Positions 31,478-42,997 of a stretch of 64,000 nt of DNA are shown in pieces. A program made the position numbers and the translations under genes. Position 1 is the stretch's first letter. Each line of letters begins with the position of its first letter. Source of the DNA: Poa pratensis (lineage: Eukaryota; Streptophyta; Magnoliopsida; Poales; Poaceae); NCBI GenBank assembly GCA_947311845.1, contig CAMZMU010000117.1:73255444-73319443 (forward strand), read 5' to 3'. A model generated the notes under the pieces. That model made no database searches and was not told the DNA's origin. It was given only the letters and a program-made list of their open reading frames with translations.

Positions 31478-34230
31478 AGTTACTATGAGACAGGGAGACA
31501 TGGATTCATATATCACAATAATATTAAGTCTCCTCTCTTTATGTTGAAAGTTTTGATGTTGCACTTGTTTTGCCTTCCTATGCTAGTCACTTTGTGCTTC
31601 ATTGATTTATTTTCTTACAAGATTCCTTTGCAAATGAAGTGGGTTAGACTTAAATGAGCTTTATATTTGCTTCTTGATGCACTCTTATATGTTCAACTCT
31701 TATTCTATGAGAGCATCATTGAAATCATCATGCCTAGCTAAAATGCTTTAAAGAAAAGCGCTTGTGGGAGACAACCCATTGTTTTTATTTTCTGCTATTT
31801 TTATTTTATTGAGTCAAGGAGCTTGTCTAATTCTATAACAACTCCTTTGTATCTTTTATTTATCGTTTAGTTGTGCCAAGAAAAGTCTCTAATGATAAGA
31901 TGATGCTAGATTTGGATTACTGCGCAGGAACAGATTTCTGCTGTTCACTGTACGAACATCCTAAATTCATAGAAACGTGATTTAAATCTGATAATTTTTG
32001 TGCATAATCCTGATGTATGTACGCATCTTTCGTTAGTTCAACGTTTGTCCATCTGAGCAACGTAAGTGCCTCGGAGAAATTCGTCTTTACGGACTGTTCT
32101 GATTTGGACAGATTCTGTCTTTTATTTTGCATTCTCTCTTTTACAAGTGTTAAGTGGGATTCTTTAAGGGTGGAAGAGCTTCACATAAGGCTAGTAACAG
32201 TAGTTAATGTTTAAAATAATGGTCATGTTTGCGTCTTTACATAACATGTGAGTTTTTGATTTGATGCACTAACCCTCTAATGAGAATTATGTTGAGTTTG
32301 GTGTGAAGAAAGTTCTCAAGTGTCAAGAGAGAAGAGTGATATAATAGGATCAAGAAGAGTGAAAAGCTTAAGCTTGAGGAGGCTCCCATGGATCTCCCCA
32401 ACATATTTCAAGAAGACTCAAGCGTCTAAGCTTGGGGATGCCCAAGGCATCCCCTTCTTCATCGACAAAATTATCAGGTCATCTCTAGTGAAACTATATT
32501 TTAATTTCTTCACATCATATGTGCTGTTCTTGGAGCATCTGTGTGCTTTTACTTTCAATTTGTCTTTGTTTTATTCTCTGGTCACTACAATGCTTGATCA
32601 CAACACTCTTGTTTGGGAGAGAAACACGCTCCGCTTATTCATTAGAATACTCCTATTCTTCACTTATACTTGTTGAGTATTCCTGTCTAGCGCTGTTAAG
32701 CTTTTAGCTCTTGTTTTCATGTATCTCTTGTTCAGAGCTATTAGTTATTTTAAAAGAAAGTACTCTCTTGCTTCACTTATACTTGTTTGGAGAGTTATTT
32801 AAATATCTTGATTGGTGTTTGGTTGGAACAGAAAATGTTATGCATGTGGTAAATGGTATAATGGAAAAGGCTTACATACTCTTGTAGATCACTATCTTGG
32901 ATAATTTGATACTTTTCAATTGTTTTGAGTTACCAAGTAGGTCATGTTTAAACTTTTGCATCATGTAAGTAAAGCCCATTAGTGGAGAACTACCGTAAAG
33001 CTTGTTTAAATTTGGTTTGTATAAGTGGTAATTCTAAGGTCTAGATATTTTCTAGTAAAAGGGTTTGGTTAACAAGAAACACAGTGTGGAGTCTTATAAT
33101 CTTTCCAATATATTGTCATATAATTCTTGGTGTACCGGTTGATAGTCTGTGTTTGCTTAAATAACCTTGCTAGCCTAAACTCTGTACTAAGCGGGAATGC
33201 TGATTGTGCATCAAAATCCTTGAGCTAAAATCCATGCCATCTATGTCCACCATAACTACCTATATGTGGTATTTTCTTGCCACTCCAAGTAAATTTTTCA
33301 TGTGCTATCTTTAAACTATTCAAAATTGTTACTATTCCCTTTTGTGTCAATGTTTACCAAGCTCATGAGGACGTGGTGGATGTCTTTATTTCACTTGTCA
33401 ATCGGACTTTACCTCCAGACTAGCGGCATATACATCCGCTTATCTACTAATTTTGCAAAAAGAGCTGGCAACAGGGTGCCCAGTCCCAATTAATTACAAC
33501 TTTAACCGCTCAATCTCTTCACATTTTGTCAACTGAATACTCAGTGAAACATCTGCATGTGTAAACAAAAGAGAAAGAGGGATGATCTGCCTTGCTGGTA
33601 GAAATAACGTCCTTCATGGGAGCCGCTCTTAAAAAGTCTGGTTGGTAAGGGTAATATCGTACTGTCTACTACTGATTCGTTGACCAATTAACACACACCT
33701 CTCAAAACTAAATTTTTACTCTCTATATGATTTCAAAAACTAAAAAGCTCTAGCACATGATTTATTTCCTGCTTCCCTCTGCGAAGGGCCTTTCTTTTTA
33801 CTTTTATGTTGAGTCAGTTTTCCTACTTCTTTCTATCTCCACAAGCAAACACTACTGTCAACTTTGGTACAACAATTGTTATATGCTATATATTGGACTT
33901 ATTATACTGCTTTGTATTGACAATATCCATGAGATAAAAATGTTGAAGTTGAAGCAAATGCTGAAGCTGAAATCTTCCTTTGTGTTGGTTATATACCTTT
34001 TACTTAGAATCTATTGCTTTTTGAGTTAACTCTTATGCAAACTTATGGATCCAATGTCTCCAAAGTACTATTCATAAAAAAGTTTTGCTCATATGATTCA
34101 GTTGTTTACTCATTACTTATTTGGTAGAAAACTATAGACCATTGACTTGTATCACTTCATTCATATATGCCTTACAATATTATTTGATCAAGATTGTGTT
34201 GGTAGCATGTCACTTCAAAAATTATATTTT
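31478..34230 (+). other. Element D 3' non-coding region
   Basis: AT-rich with no convincing ORF. Blocks match element C inverted: AAAGAAAAGCGCTTGTGGGA near 31753, AAGCTTGGGGATGCCCAAGG near 32430, and CTGCTTCCCTCTGCGAAGGG near 33770. It stops abruptly at about 34230. Confidence 0.7.
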
Positions 34231-34761
34231 TTTACGGAGATTGGGCAAAGGAAACCTTGTTGGAGTCGAATTGGGACTTTCCTGAAATATGTCTGAGAAC
34301 TTTTTACGGAGATTGTCAGTTTGACCCTTGAAGACGACGTCAAACGGAAACCTCGTTAAATACAAAGTTGTCAGAATTTTCCATACGCTTCGTTTAAGCC
34401 CAAGAACAGCACAATACAAGAATATATATAAAGGGAGAAACCCTAGGTCAAGGGGCACCACTAATTTTCCTCCTTCCAAGCAGCCGTCTTGGGGTGGAGA
34501 ACCTCCTCCATACCAGCACCATCTCCAAGGAAGAAGGGGGCCAAGGGCCGCTGCCGCCAAGGGCCGCCGCCGCCTCCACGGGTCGCCGCCGCCTAGGGCA
34601 GCCGCCGTCGCCGCCTCTCTCTGTCGCCTCCACGGGCCACCGCCGCGCCGTGGCTGCCGCCGGCCGCCGGCTCCTCTCCGGGCTGCACCTCTTCATCAAC
34701 CTCTCCATCAAGCTTGCTCACCATGACCATGTGTGAGTAGTCTCCCTCGGGGCTGAGGGCT
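34231..34761 (+). repeat. LTR fragment of an unassigned gypsy element
   Basis: Contains AATATATATAAAGGG (about 34421-34436), CTAGGTCAAGGGGCACC, then a GC-rich leader and CCATGTGTGAGTAG followed by TCCCTCGGGGCTGAGGG, which I recall as typical of Triticeae gypsy LTR 3' halves. It has no complete ends: it abuts element D at the left and is interrupted by element F at the right (GGGCT at 34757-34761 would be one TSD copy). Confidence 0.5.
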
Positions 34762-37700
34762 TGTGGCACCCCGATCCAGATGATCGAGTTACCCCATATA
34801 CCAGTCCCAGAAACACTGGATATATGACAACTTGATAAACAAAGACATAACCAAATATATTCATGGCTCCGAGTTCGGATGGTTACATTATTACAACATG
34901 GGGTGAGGCTCCAGCGATTGCGCAACAGGCGCACACAACAGTATGTACATTATTTTTCTAACATCGAGCCTCTATCAGAGATCGCAGCGGGTACGTAGGT
35001 AGTAGCGTGGCAACGACAGCCTTATTCCACGGGGTCCTGCCTGGGATACTGATTCCTAGTTCTCGTACAGCGGGTACTCGGCTACGGGTGCCGCGGGGTC
35101 TGGCCACATGAAAAGCCAGGTGAGTACATTGAATGTACTCGCAAGACATTAGCCTAAAATCAAACAAGGTCTATCTACATGGCATGGCATAAGTTCGGAA
35201 AGTAGCATGGCATAAGTTCGGGTATGTATGTGCGAGTCCAAGCTTAACGGTTGGACTTAACTTACCTACTTACCTTAGTAGGGACGTTTCGTGTTATCAA
35301 GTGAGATCATGTTTCTCACTCAACAACTCGTAACCACAACGAGGCTTCCAAGCCTCTAGCCAACTCTGGCTTATTTCTCGATTCTCAAGTCATTAGCCAA
35401 CTCTGGCTAGACTCTCAAATTTCCACGTGGTCGTTGGGTTTCACATTAATTATTTCTCCAAGTTCGACTGGACTGACTCATAGCGTGACTTGACCCAAAC
35501 ATCGTCCCATAACCTAGGGACAAGACTAGATTCTAGTTTTACACTCTCGAGAGGTTGCAACTTTTATCCACACGCTGAAGTCTAGGCTTGTACCGCCAGT
35601 ACCGAAGTACTAGAACCGATCATGGCGACAGTACAAACCCACACTTCCACAACCGTTTATTCTACCCGGATACTCCCTGTGTAGCCACCGACACGTCCAA
35701 GGGACCAAGTCTTATGACGAAGTGAATCCGGCACGCCCCCAAAAGATGAGCGACGCCTAGCTCTGTAACCTTCGCAAGACTAGCCCCGACCACAAAGGTA
35801 ACCGACTAGACTTGCCAAATGGGTGGCGTCAAAGGAGGCTTGATAGAATACTCGGCCATGGTCTGCCCATATGAACGACGCATGGTTGTGCTGGTTGTGC
35901 TTGGTGAGTGGCACTATGTGACAAATCTAGTCGAGGGAGGTGGTTATCTTTTTAGTCCAGTTTTAATTCTAGTCACCAATATGATCCAAGCAACACATGA
36001 TATTCACATAATAATTCAAGCAGTAAATAAATTGTAATAACCTCCACGTATCAATGTCCAAAAAAAAACGGCGTCATCCGGATGACTGTGGCGGAGCTAC
36101 CTCCGACCAGCGCCTTCTCGTTTGACAAGAAAAGAAACGCCAACCGGATGACTGTGGCGGAGCTACCTCCGACCAGCGCCTTCTCGTTTGACAAGAAAAA
36201 GAAACGTCAACCGGATAACTGTGCCGGAGCTACCTCCGACCAGCGCCTTCTCGTTTGACAAGGAAAAGAAACGTCAACCGGATGACTGTGGCGGAGCTAC
36301 CTCCGACCAGCGCCATCTCGTTTGACAAAAAGAAAGGGTGTTGCGAAGATCAACAGATATATCGATGTGACAATAATTAATGCAACATGGCAGGTGAGAT
36401 GCAACGTCAACCAATTTAAACAATCAAGAAACTTTCTAAAGTTCGACCAAGCTTGAGATCGGGTTAACGGCTTGCCTTCAGCAGTGGTGTAGGGTTCGGG
36501 AACAACTTCCACTTCATCGGAGAGGTTTAAATCTATTATAGGAAAAAAAATCCAAATAAATCCATTTTGGTCCCAATGGAAAGACATTTTTAAAACAAAG
36601 CTAACAAAATTTGTTTCATATTTTTCTGATCATTTTTTAGAGAGATATGGCCTTTCAAAGTTGGGTTTATTTTCTGCCTATTTTCAAACAGAAAAAAATA
36701 AAAGAAAACGTTTCGGTTAATTAATAAAATTCTGACCAGTGGGACCCAACTGTCAGTGGCCCACTATTTCGAACCGTTTCCTCGCGCGAAACAGAAGACA
36801 GGGCGGCCGTCTCCGGCGAACTCACCGGCGGCATTTTCCCACGGCTAGGGCGACGGGGAGGTGAGGGAGAGGAAGCAGCGCGGCTCAGGGAGGTCCTGCG
36901 CAGCTCGTCTGCGCACTCGAGGTTGACGGCGAGCTCGGGCGGCAGCGGAGCATCTTCTCCGGCGGCGGTGGCGTCGGGTCGATGATGAACTCGTCGATTC
37001 CGGCCACCAATTACCCCGGCAAGCACGGCAGGAGCATCGTGGTGATCTGGGGAGGCTCTGGGTGGAAGGAACCGATGCGGGAGACGCTCTAGGTGAGGAA
37101 ATCGAGCTGGGGTCAGTGCGGCTATGGAGGGCTCGATTCCGGCGAGGTGTTGCTCCTCTAGCTCGGATACTGCGGTGGAGGATGATTGTGAGGGTGTGAG
37201 AGGTGGTGCCGTGATCGGAGGGTGCTGGGGTGCCTTCTTATAGGCCGGAGAAGAGGTGGCCGTCTTCAATGGCGTGGCGAGGTGGCAGCGCGGCGTTGCA
37301 GCCTGTTCGTGCGGCGCGTCGCGAAGTAGCTGGCACAGGAGCGCACGAGGATAATCTCCGGAGCACGGATAAGGCTCGGCGGCGGAGGAGCCACTGACCA
37401 GGGGGCCCACGGTGGCGCTGTTCTATACGGTGTGTCGTCTAGCGGACGGCGACGCTGTGCGTGCGGCGCGTCGTCGAGCGGCGGGGACGCACGGGAGGGG
37501 ATGGGGAGGCTACGCGTGGCGGCTGGGGTCGAGGGGGTGGAGGGAAAGCAGGGGGGCACGAGGGAAAGTAGCGGGGAGGCCACCGGCGACGACCAAGAAC
37601 AGGCGGCGCTCCACGGCCACGTCCATGCCTATGTTGGCATGGTCCAGACCATGCCAATGTCGGCATCGACACCGTTCTCTCAGCTACGGTCACCAAATGG

Positions 37701-38361
37701 GATGGGGTTTGCGTCACTGTGCGCCAAATTTAAAACCCTACCACTTTGCTGACTAAAGTTTTTGCAAATTCGAAAGTTGGTCCGTGTAGAAATGTTGAAA
37801 AATAGTACTGGTCAAAAGAAGGACAGTGATTTTGGAGAAGTAAATGATTTTTGGTTTGATCAAGATTTTGTCCAGAGGTGTACCCTTCCCTTGTGCTTGC
37901 ATCTAGGTCCTTGTTGCTCACTACAAAAATCATTTGAATAGTTTTTGAAAACTTTTGAGTTAGAGGGCAGAAACTTGGTAGAATTAATCAGGGGTAAATC
38001 CTCAAGTAAAAATCAAATATTTTTACATAATTAGGCTACATATTGCCTAGGGATCAATCCCTGAATTTTGGAGGATTTTTTAGAAGATATTTAATACACT
38101 TCCTTTGTAAAGCTCCAATAAAAGGATTTTGGTATATAAGATAAAAGAAAATATTAAGAAAAGATTTTTGGGTAAAAGGTCAAGTAACAAGTGTACCAAG
38201 TGGAAGAGAATCCAAAACACAAGATCCCAAGCTTGGACAAGGATTTGTAAAAGATTGCAAATTGAAGTGTCGTTAAACCAAGGGAAAAAATTAAATCCAA
38301 AGCCAATAACAATATTTTTAAAAGATTTTTTTTTTGAGAGGCCAAATTTCAGGATGTTACA
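34762..38361 (-). repeat. Element F 3' LTR (3600 bp)
   Basis: Plus-strand left end TGTGGCACCCCGATCC, right end TCAGGATGTTACA. A minus-strand TATA-like CCTATAAGA is near 37236-37244. It includes the 67-bp array and a block near 35690-35880 shared with the element E family. Minus-strand frames in the GC-rich part (36721-37583) are low-complexity and not gene-like. Confidence 0.85.
36072..36325. repeat. 67-bp tandem array in the element F LTR (4 copies)
   Basis: Units beginning GTCATCCGGATGACTGTGGC, GCCAACCGGATGACTG or GTCAACCGG start at 36072, 36139, 36206 and 36273, each 67 bp apart. They share CGGAGCTACCTCCGACCAGC with the array at 3211-3477. Confidence 0.92.
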
Positions 38362-38377
38362 GACCTTCCCCCCTTAA
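38362..38377 (-). other. Element F polypurine tract
   Basis: Minus strand TTAAGGGGGGAAGGTC directly precedes the 3' LTR. Upstream lies AATCTCGAGGACGAGATTC, the same inverted box seen in elements E and G. Confidence 0.85.
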
Positions 38378-39160
38378 GTTGAATCTCGTCCTCGAGATTC
38401 CATTTGCTCGTTGAACAGGTACAGATATTCAGTCCTTAACAAATCCTCTCGTTCCCAAGTAGCTTCGTCTTCAGTGTGTTTATCCCATTGTACCTTGTAG
38501 AACCTTGTGACTTTGTTGCGGGTGCGGTGTTCTGACTCATCCAAAATTCTGACTGGGTGTTCCTTGTAAGTCAGTTCGCTGTTCAAATCCGGTTCCCTAA
38601 AGTCAGCCTTCTTGGTTGGTGGTAAGATGCATTTCCTTAGCTGGGACACGTGGAAGATATCATGCACTCCAGCTAGTTCTTCCGGTAGTTCTAGCTGGTA
38701 GGCTACTGTCCCCTTTTTCGCCAAGATCCTGAAGGGGCCAATAAATCTCGGGGCTAACTTTCCTTTCATATGGAACCTTTTCAGGCCCTTGAGGGGTGTT
38801 ACCCAAAGATAGACATAGTCGCTTTCTTCGAAGTGTATCTGACGGTGCCGTCGGTCGTAATAACTCTTCTGGCGAGACTGAGCTGCCTTGAGCCGGTCAC
38901 GAATCAGATGTACTTGCTTTTCGGCTTCCAACAAAACGGTGGGCCCTAAGATCTTGCTATCTCTGGTTTCAGACCAGTTGAGTGGGGTTCGACACTTCCT
39001 CCCATACAGTGCTTCAAATGGTGACATTTTCAGGCTTCCTTGGTAGCTGTTGTTGTATGAGAACTCAGCATAGGGTAAACTATCTTCCCAACCTGTAAAT
39101 CTTGTGGCAGGCTTCTCTTTCACATGGAATCTTTTGAGACCCTTGAGGGTTGTTGCGCTG
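38374..39160 (-). pseudogene. Element F integrase C-terminus with chromodomain
   Basis: Minus-strand frame ending at 38374. It contains DSLPYAEFSYNNSYQGSLKM and PFEALYGRKCRTPLNW (end of the integrase core), the GPY/F module GKLAPRFIGPFRILAKKG, HDIFHVSQLRKCILPP, and a C-terminal chromodomain (HPVRILDESEHRTRNKVTRF, then FYKVQWDKHTEDEATWE). The chromodomain marks a chromovirus and would steer integration by binding chromatin marks. The N-terminal zinc finger and catalytic core are missing. Just upstream, 39100-39160 encodes LKGLKRFHVKEKPATRF, a diverged second copy of LKGLKRFHMKGKLAPRF from further down, so the left edge of the ORF is a rearranged joint. Confidence 0.85.
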
Positions 39161-39202
39161 CGCTGGAAAGTTCACTTGGTTGATGTTGATGGTCAGATGG
39201 TG

Positions 39203-40553
39203 TCAAACGGTGTTTGTTTTCATTTCTGAGGCGGGGTCTGTATCACCAAAGATGGCCCAAAGGAAAAAAATCGGAAAGCGGTGCTTGGCAACGAGATCCT
39301 TCGAGTTGGAAGAGTGGGAGGCTCCGGAATCGAATAAAACCAGTGCGGGTTTAGTGTTGATAGTACACGTACCAAGCACTCCATCTGAAGCTTCCTCTGA
39401 TTCCTCTGCGGACATGTGGTGGACACGGGCAACTTGAGGTGGCTTGTTGTTGGAGTTGTGGTTGTTGCCGTGGCTGTTGTGAAGGGGGCAATCCTTGATG
39501 TAGTGTCCTGTCTTGCCACACTTGAAGCAGGAGTTGACCCTCTTGCCATCATCTACTAGGGGGCGCTTGTGGTAGAATCCTTCACGGGGATATCCATCCT
39601 TCCTGGGTTGATTCCAGGTGTTCTGAGGTGTTGAGGTCTGGTTGTTGGGCTGCCAGGTACGTGGCTTTGAAGTAGCTCCTTCATGCTGGTTCTTACGTGG
39701 CTCAAACTTCCGCTTGTGAGTGTCATAAATTGTGCGGTGCTCCTTTTCTGAGATTAGTGCAGTGTTGATCATGGCCTGAAAATCTGGAAACTGTAAAACG
39801 CTGAGCTGAGTCTTTATGGCCTGATGCATCCCATGAAGGAACCTGTCTTTCTTCTTTTCCTCTGTGTTGGTGTCCTCGGGTGCATAGCGAGCAAGGTTGT
39901 TGAACTTGGTAAGATATTCATTGATGGATTTGCTGCCTGGAGTAAGTGCCAGAAATTCCTGCTGCTTCATTTTTATAAGGCTTGAGGGTATGTATGCCTT
40001 GCGCAAGGCTTCCTAAAATTCTGTCCAAGTGACGGTGGGTCCATTGCCCCTGGCGTCCATTTGATTGTCCCACCAAACGTTGGCAGGGCCTTCAAGGTAG
40101 TGGGTGGCGAAGAGCACCTTGTCCTACTCGTCTACGCGAGCGAGCTCTAGTTTCTTTCCCAGGGTGCGGAGCCAATCGTCAGCCTCAAGCAGGTCGTCAG
40201 CAAACGAGAACTTTGGTGGTTGAGTACGCTGAAAGTCTTGCAGCTTCGAGTGGCCTGTGTGTGGGGCACCATGCATGGGCTTGCATGTATGTGCCAAACT
40301 CTCTCATGATCTATGTCAGGTGCTGAGTGTGACGCTCATCCATCATCATCATGAACTGACTTGGGCTTGGTTACTGAGTTGGTGGAGGAGGAGGTGTTTG
40401 TGGGGGCACGGGATCCTCGCACGCTTGTCGTGCGAAACGACGGACCGGGGTTCCTTGGCCGCCACTTGCACCATTATTGGGCCTCATCCTAGATGGCTGA
40501 ACGTGGTGACGCGTACCATGAGCATCCATATGGGGGAAAAGTGCAACATCCAA
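39203..40553 (-). pseudogene. Element F gag with zinc knuckle and protease start, several stops
   Basis: Reading leftwards: ATG at 40553 (MDAHGTRHHVQPSRM); Pro-rich segment ending in a TAA; MDERHTQHLT then TAG; gag N-half FSFADDLLEADDWLRTLGKK; TAG; DKVLFATHYLEGPANVWWDN; TAG; then an open frame from 40006 with SLIKMKQQEFLALTPGSKSI and EYLTKFNNLARYAPED. The zinc knuckle CFKCGKTGHYIKDC (39540-39480 region) and a protease motif LVLFDSGASHS follow, and the homology breaks off near 39275. This fits the standard gag-protease of chromoviruses. At least three in-frame TAG codons make it dead. Confidence 0.85.
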
Positions 40554-41207
40554 GAAAAACCAAATGGAAACCAGGTTTGCAAAAACAACAAAGCACGGTG
40601 ATATACAATGGCTGGTTGGGTTACAAGATCCTGGTTACTTGCTACATTACACGGAATGTAAGATAAAAGGTACAAGCTACTCAATACAAGATACAAAGTA
40701 CATGATACAAAGTACAGGATACAAGATGCAGCATACAACTCTACCACTACATTATTCGAGCGCGTGATACAGCAGAAAGGTATGATACACTAAGCGATGC
40801 AGTCTCCGAGCGTCTAGAACTCCATCTCGAGGGGTGTCGCTGGCGGGATGATGTCGATGCCTTCCTCCTCGGGGCTGTAGTCAAGTGAAGCGCGGTCGTC
40901 TCGGGAGTCTCCGGAGTATGGGGGTGTGTCGGCACGGACGCGACGACGCTGAGTGCGCACCGAGGTGTAGCGTGAGCGGTAGCGGGTGGTGTTGCTACGA
41001 GTGCTGAAAGGTGGCAACGGAACGCGGGGTGCGGGCGTGGGGCTGAGTCTCCTCCTGTTCTGGTCAAGGGAGCTGCGGTTAAAGGTGGTAAACGGGGTGG
41101 ACGGTGAGATCTAGCTCTGTGTGCTCTCGCCCTCCCGGCTCTGGCCAGGTTGGCACGAAGCGAGGCAAACTGGTGGAGGGTGTCGTGAAGATATTGGTGG
41201 AGGAGGG
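40554..41207 (-). other. Element F 5' region, uncertain coding
   Basis: The right part (about 40815-41207) is open on the minus strand and encodes HDTLHQFASLRANLARAG and, near the stop, YSPEEEGIDIIPPATPLEM. Between 40640 and 40740 there is a run of ATACAAG/TACAAGAT-like repeats. It may be an upstream gag-related reading frame of the chromovirus, but I do not recognise it. Confidence 0.4.
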
Positions 41208-41930
41208 TGTAACACCCCGGCCACCCCCGGGCCGGGCCTATCACCCCTGGCAGCTCGCTAGGATCTCCAGACTGGCCCCACAGATCAACACTAGTCTTTT
41301 CTGCGCACTTTGTCCTCACTCGTGCACACCCGGGAACGAGTTCCCGGTCGGTCACCCATCCTTGGAGTACTCCGGGCCAAGCACGCTTAACCTCGGAGTT
41401 CTTTCCAGATGAGCTTCCGGAAAAGAAGTTGCAACTTGTTGATATGAGTATTCTATCAATCCTGTTAAGCCCTGAGCCAGGATCTCACATCCTTCCCCCC
41501 TTAGAAGACCGACGCCCTCGTCGGTCGACCTCCAGTCCAGGAACTTCCCCTCTTGGTACACGTCTGTGCGTCCAGTGCCGGCACATGCTCCACATGTCCG
41601 CGCCCCTGACCCGCACGCGCCCGTGTTGCCGCGAAGGTCGGCTCTGATACCAAATTGTAACACCCCGGCCACCCCCGGGCCGGGCCTGTCACCCCTGGCA
41701 GCTCGCTAGGATCTCCAGACTGGCCCCACAGATCAACACTAGTCTTTTCTGCGCACTTTGTCCTCACTCGTGCACACCCGGGAACGAGTTCCCGGTCGGT
41801 CACCCATCCTTGGAGTACTCCGGGCCAAGCACGCTTAACCTCGGAGTTCTTTCCAGATGAGCTTCCGGAAAAGAAGTTGCAACTTGTTGATATGAGTATT
41901 CTATCAATCCTGTTAAGCCCTGAGCCAGGA
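41208..41930 (-). mobile_element. TRIM-like miniature LTR element (about 720 bp)
   Basis: Two direct repeats begin TGTAACACCCCGGCCACC on the plus strand: 41208-41489 (282 bp, ends GATCTCACA) and 41656-41930 (its last bases, TCTCACA, are missing). Between them (41490-41655) are a minus-strand polypurine tract AAGGGGGGAAGGA beside the left repeat and a PBS TGGTATCAGAGCC (rc of 41640-41652) 3 bp from the right repeat. There is no coding capacity. The repeats differ by one substitution (CCTATCACC against CCTGTCACC). Size and layout fit a TRIM, or an extreme deletion derivative of a gypsy element. The right end is fused to the element F LTR. Confidence 0.75.
41640..41652 (-). other. PBS of the TRIM-like element
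   Basis: The reverse complement reads TGGTATCAGAGCC, the initiator tRNA-Met type, 3 bp from the LTR edge at 41656. Confidence 0.8.
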
Positions 41931-42400
41931 TGTACATTATTTTTCTAACATCGAGCCTCTATCAGAGATCGCAGCGGGTATGTAGGTAGTAGCGTGGCAA
42001 CGACGGTCTTATTCCACGGGGTCCTGCCTGGGATACTGATTCCTAGTTCTCGTACAGCGGGTACTCGGCGACGGGTGCAGCGGGGTCTGGCCACATGAAA
42101 AGCCAGGTGAGTACATTGAATGTACTCGCAAGACATTAGCCTAAAATCAAACAAGGTCTATCTACATGGCATGGCATAAGTTCGGAAAGTAGCATGGCAT
42201 AAGTTCGGGTATGTAAGTGCGAGTCCAAGCTTAACGGTTGGACTTAACTTACCTACTTACCTTAGTAGGGACGTTTCGTGTTATCAAGTGAGATCACGTT
42301 TCTCACTCAACAACTCGTAACCACAACTAGGCTTCCAAGCCTCTAGCCAACTCTGGCTTATTTCTCGATTCTCATGTCCTTAGCCAACTCTGGCTAGACT
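41931..42400 (-). repeat. Element F 5' LTR fragment
   Basis: Matches 34944-35410 with few changes (for example TGTACATTATTTTTCTAAC at 41931 and 34944). It begins abruptly after the TRIM-like element and is cut at 42400 by element B. Confidence 0.85.
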
Positions 42401-42997
42401 TGTCGTGGGGTAGATAACACGGCAGATGCTACCTTGGGGTAGCTTGAGATGATGGGCAAGGCGACTCTGGTATCTGGGAGATTGTTTAGCACTGCAGGGA
42501 CAAAGGGTTTACCCAGGTTCGGCCTCTCCATTGGAGATAAAGACCTACTTCCTGCTATCTTGTTATTGACCTCGATCTCGATAACCCGGCTACGACAACA
42601 GAGCCGGATCTCGATCTAGGTTACAAGGTTTGCTTGGTAGCGTAGGTTTCTCTCTATGATTCTCTCGCCTAAGCTTGGATCGTAAAGTTCTCCCTCAACT
42701 AGGGCTCAGGGACCGGTTTATATAGATGACCGGGTCTCCTGGCGCTTTACAAGATGAATCCGGGCTCTACCCAGACTTGGAATCCTACTCTAGCTCTTTT
42801 GGCCTTCGTGTCCTCCAAGTCCTGAACCGCGTCTGGTCATCTAGAACCTTTCCTTCCTGAACCGGGTTACCGCCAGACCTACTGGCCCAGCGACATAACC
42901 CGGCCCATGCTGATGGTTAGCTGGCCTAGCCGGGCCTCCTGCCTGGCGGGTCATGCTTCCCTCTTCATGGGCCTACCGGGTTATTATCCCCCCATCA
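42401..42997 (-). repeat. Element B 3' LTR (597 bp)
   Basis: On the plus strand TGTCGTGGGG...CCCCCATCA; on the element strand TGATGGGGGG...CCCCACGACA, with TG/CA ends. It is preceded on the element strand by TAGGGGCTAC, a plausible polypurine tract. A TATA box CTATATAAA (rc of 42717-42725) lies mid-LTR. Confidence 0.75.
42717..42725 (-). promoter_or_regulatory. TATA box of the element B LTR
   Basis: Minus strand CTATATAAA, about 270 bp from the LTR start, in the position expected for the retroelement promoter. Confidence 0.6.

Larger units (their letters stand above)
20465..34230 (+). mobile_element. Element D: Athila-type element, no LTRs retained, split by element G
   Basis: A plus-strand gag-like ORF (20465-21968 and 30690-31477) is followed by a non-coding region (31478-34230) that matches, inverted, element C 12540-15030. 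The 5' end is cut where element A's LTR is cut, and the 3' end stops within the conserved non-coding region, before the polypurine tract. No protease, RT or integrase is seen. The gag type differs from that of element C. The shared non-coding region places both in one Athila/Sabrina-like group (inference). Confidence 0.78.
34762..42400 (-). mobile_element. Element F: deleted chromovirus (chromodomain Ty3/gypsy)
   Basis: Minus strand. The 3' LTR (34762-38361) is complete and followed by a polypurine tract; then come integrase C-terminus with chromodomain, gag with zinc knuckle, a 5' region, and a partial 5' LTR (41931-42400) that matches 34944 onward. RT, RNase H and the integrase catalytic core are deleted. 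A TRIM-like pair (41208-41930) occupies the site where the PBS and the first about 180 bp of the 5' LTR should be. The rest of the 5' LTR should lie beyond element B, right of the window. Confidence 0.85.

Noticed and set aside
36721..37583. Minus-strand 229- and 105-codon ORFs in the element F LTR
   Set aside because: Low-complexity, inside the LTR leader region, downstream of its TATA-like box; no recognisable domain.
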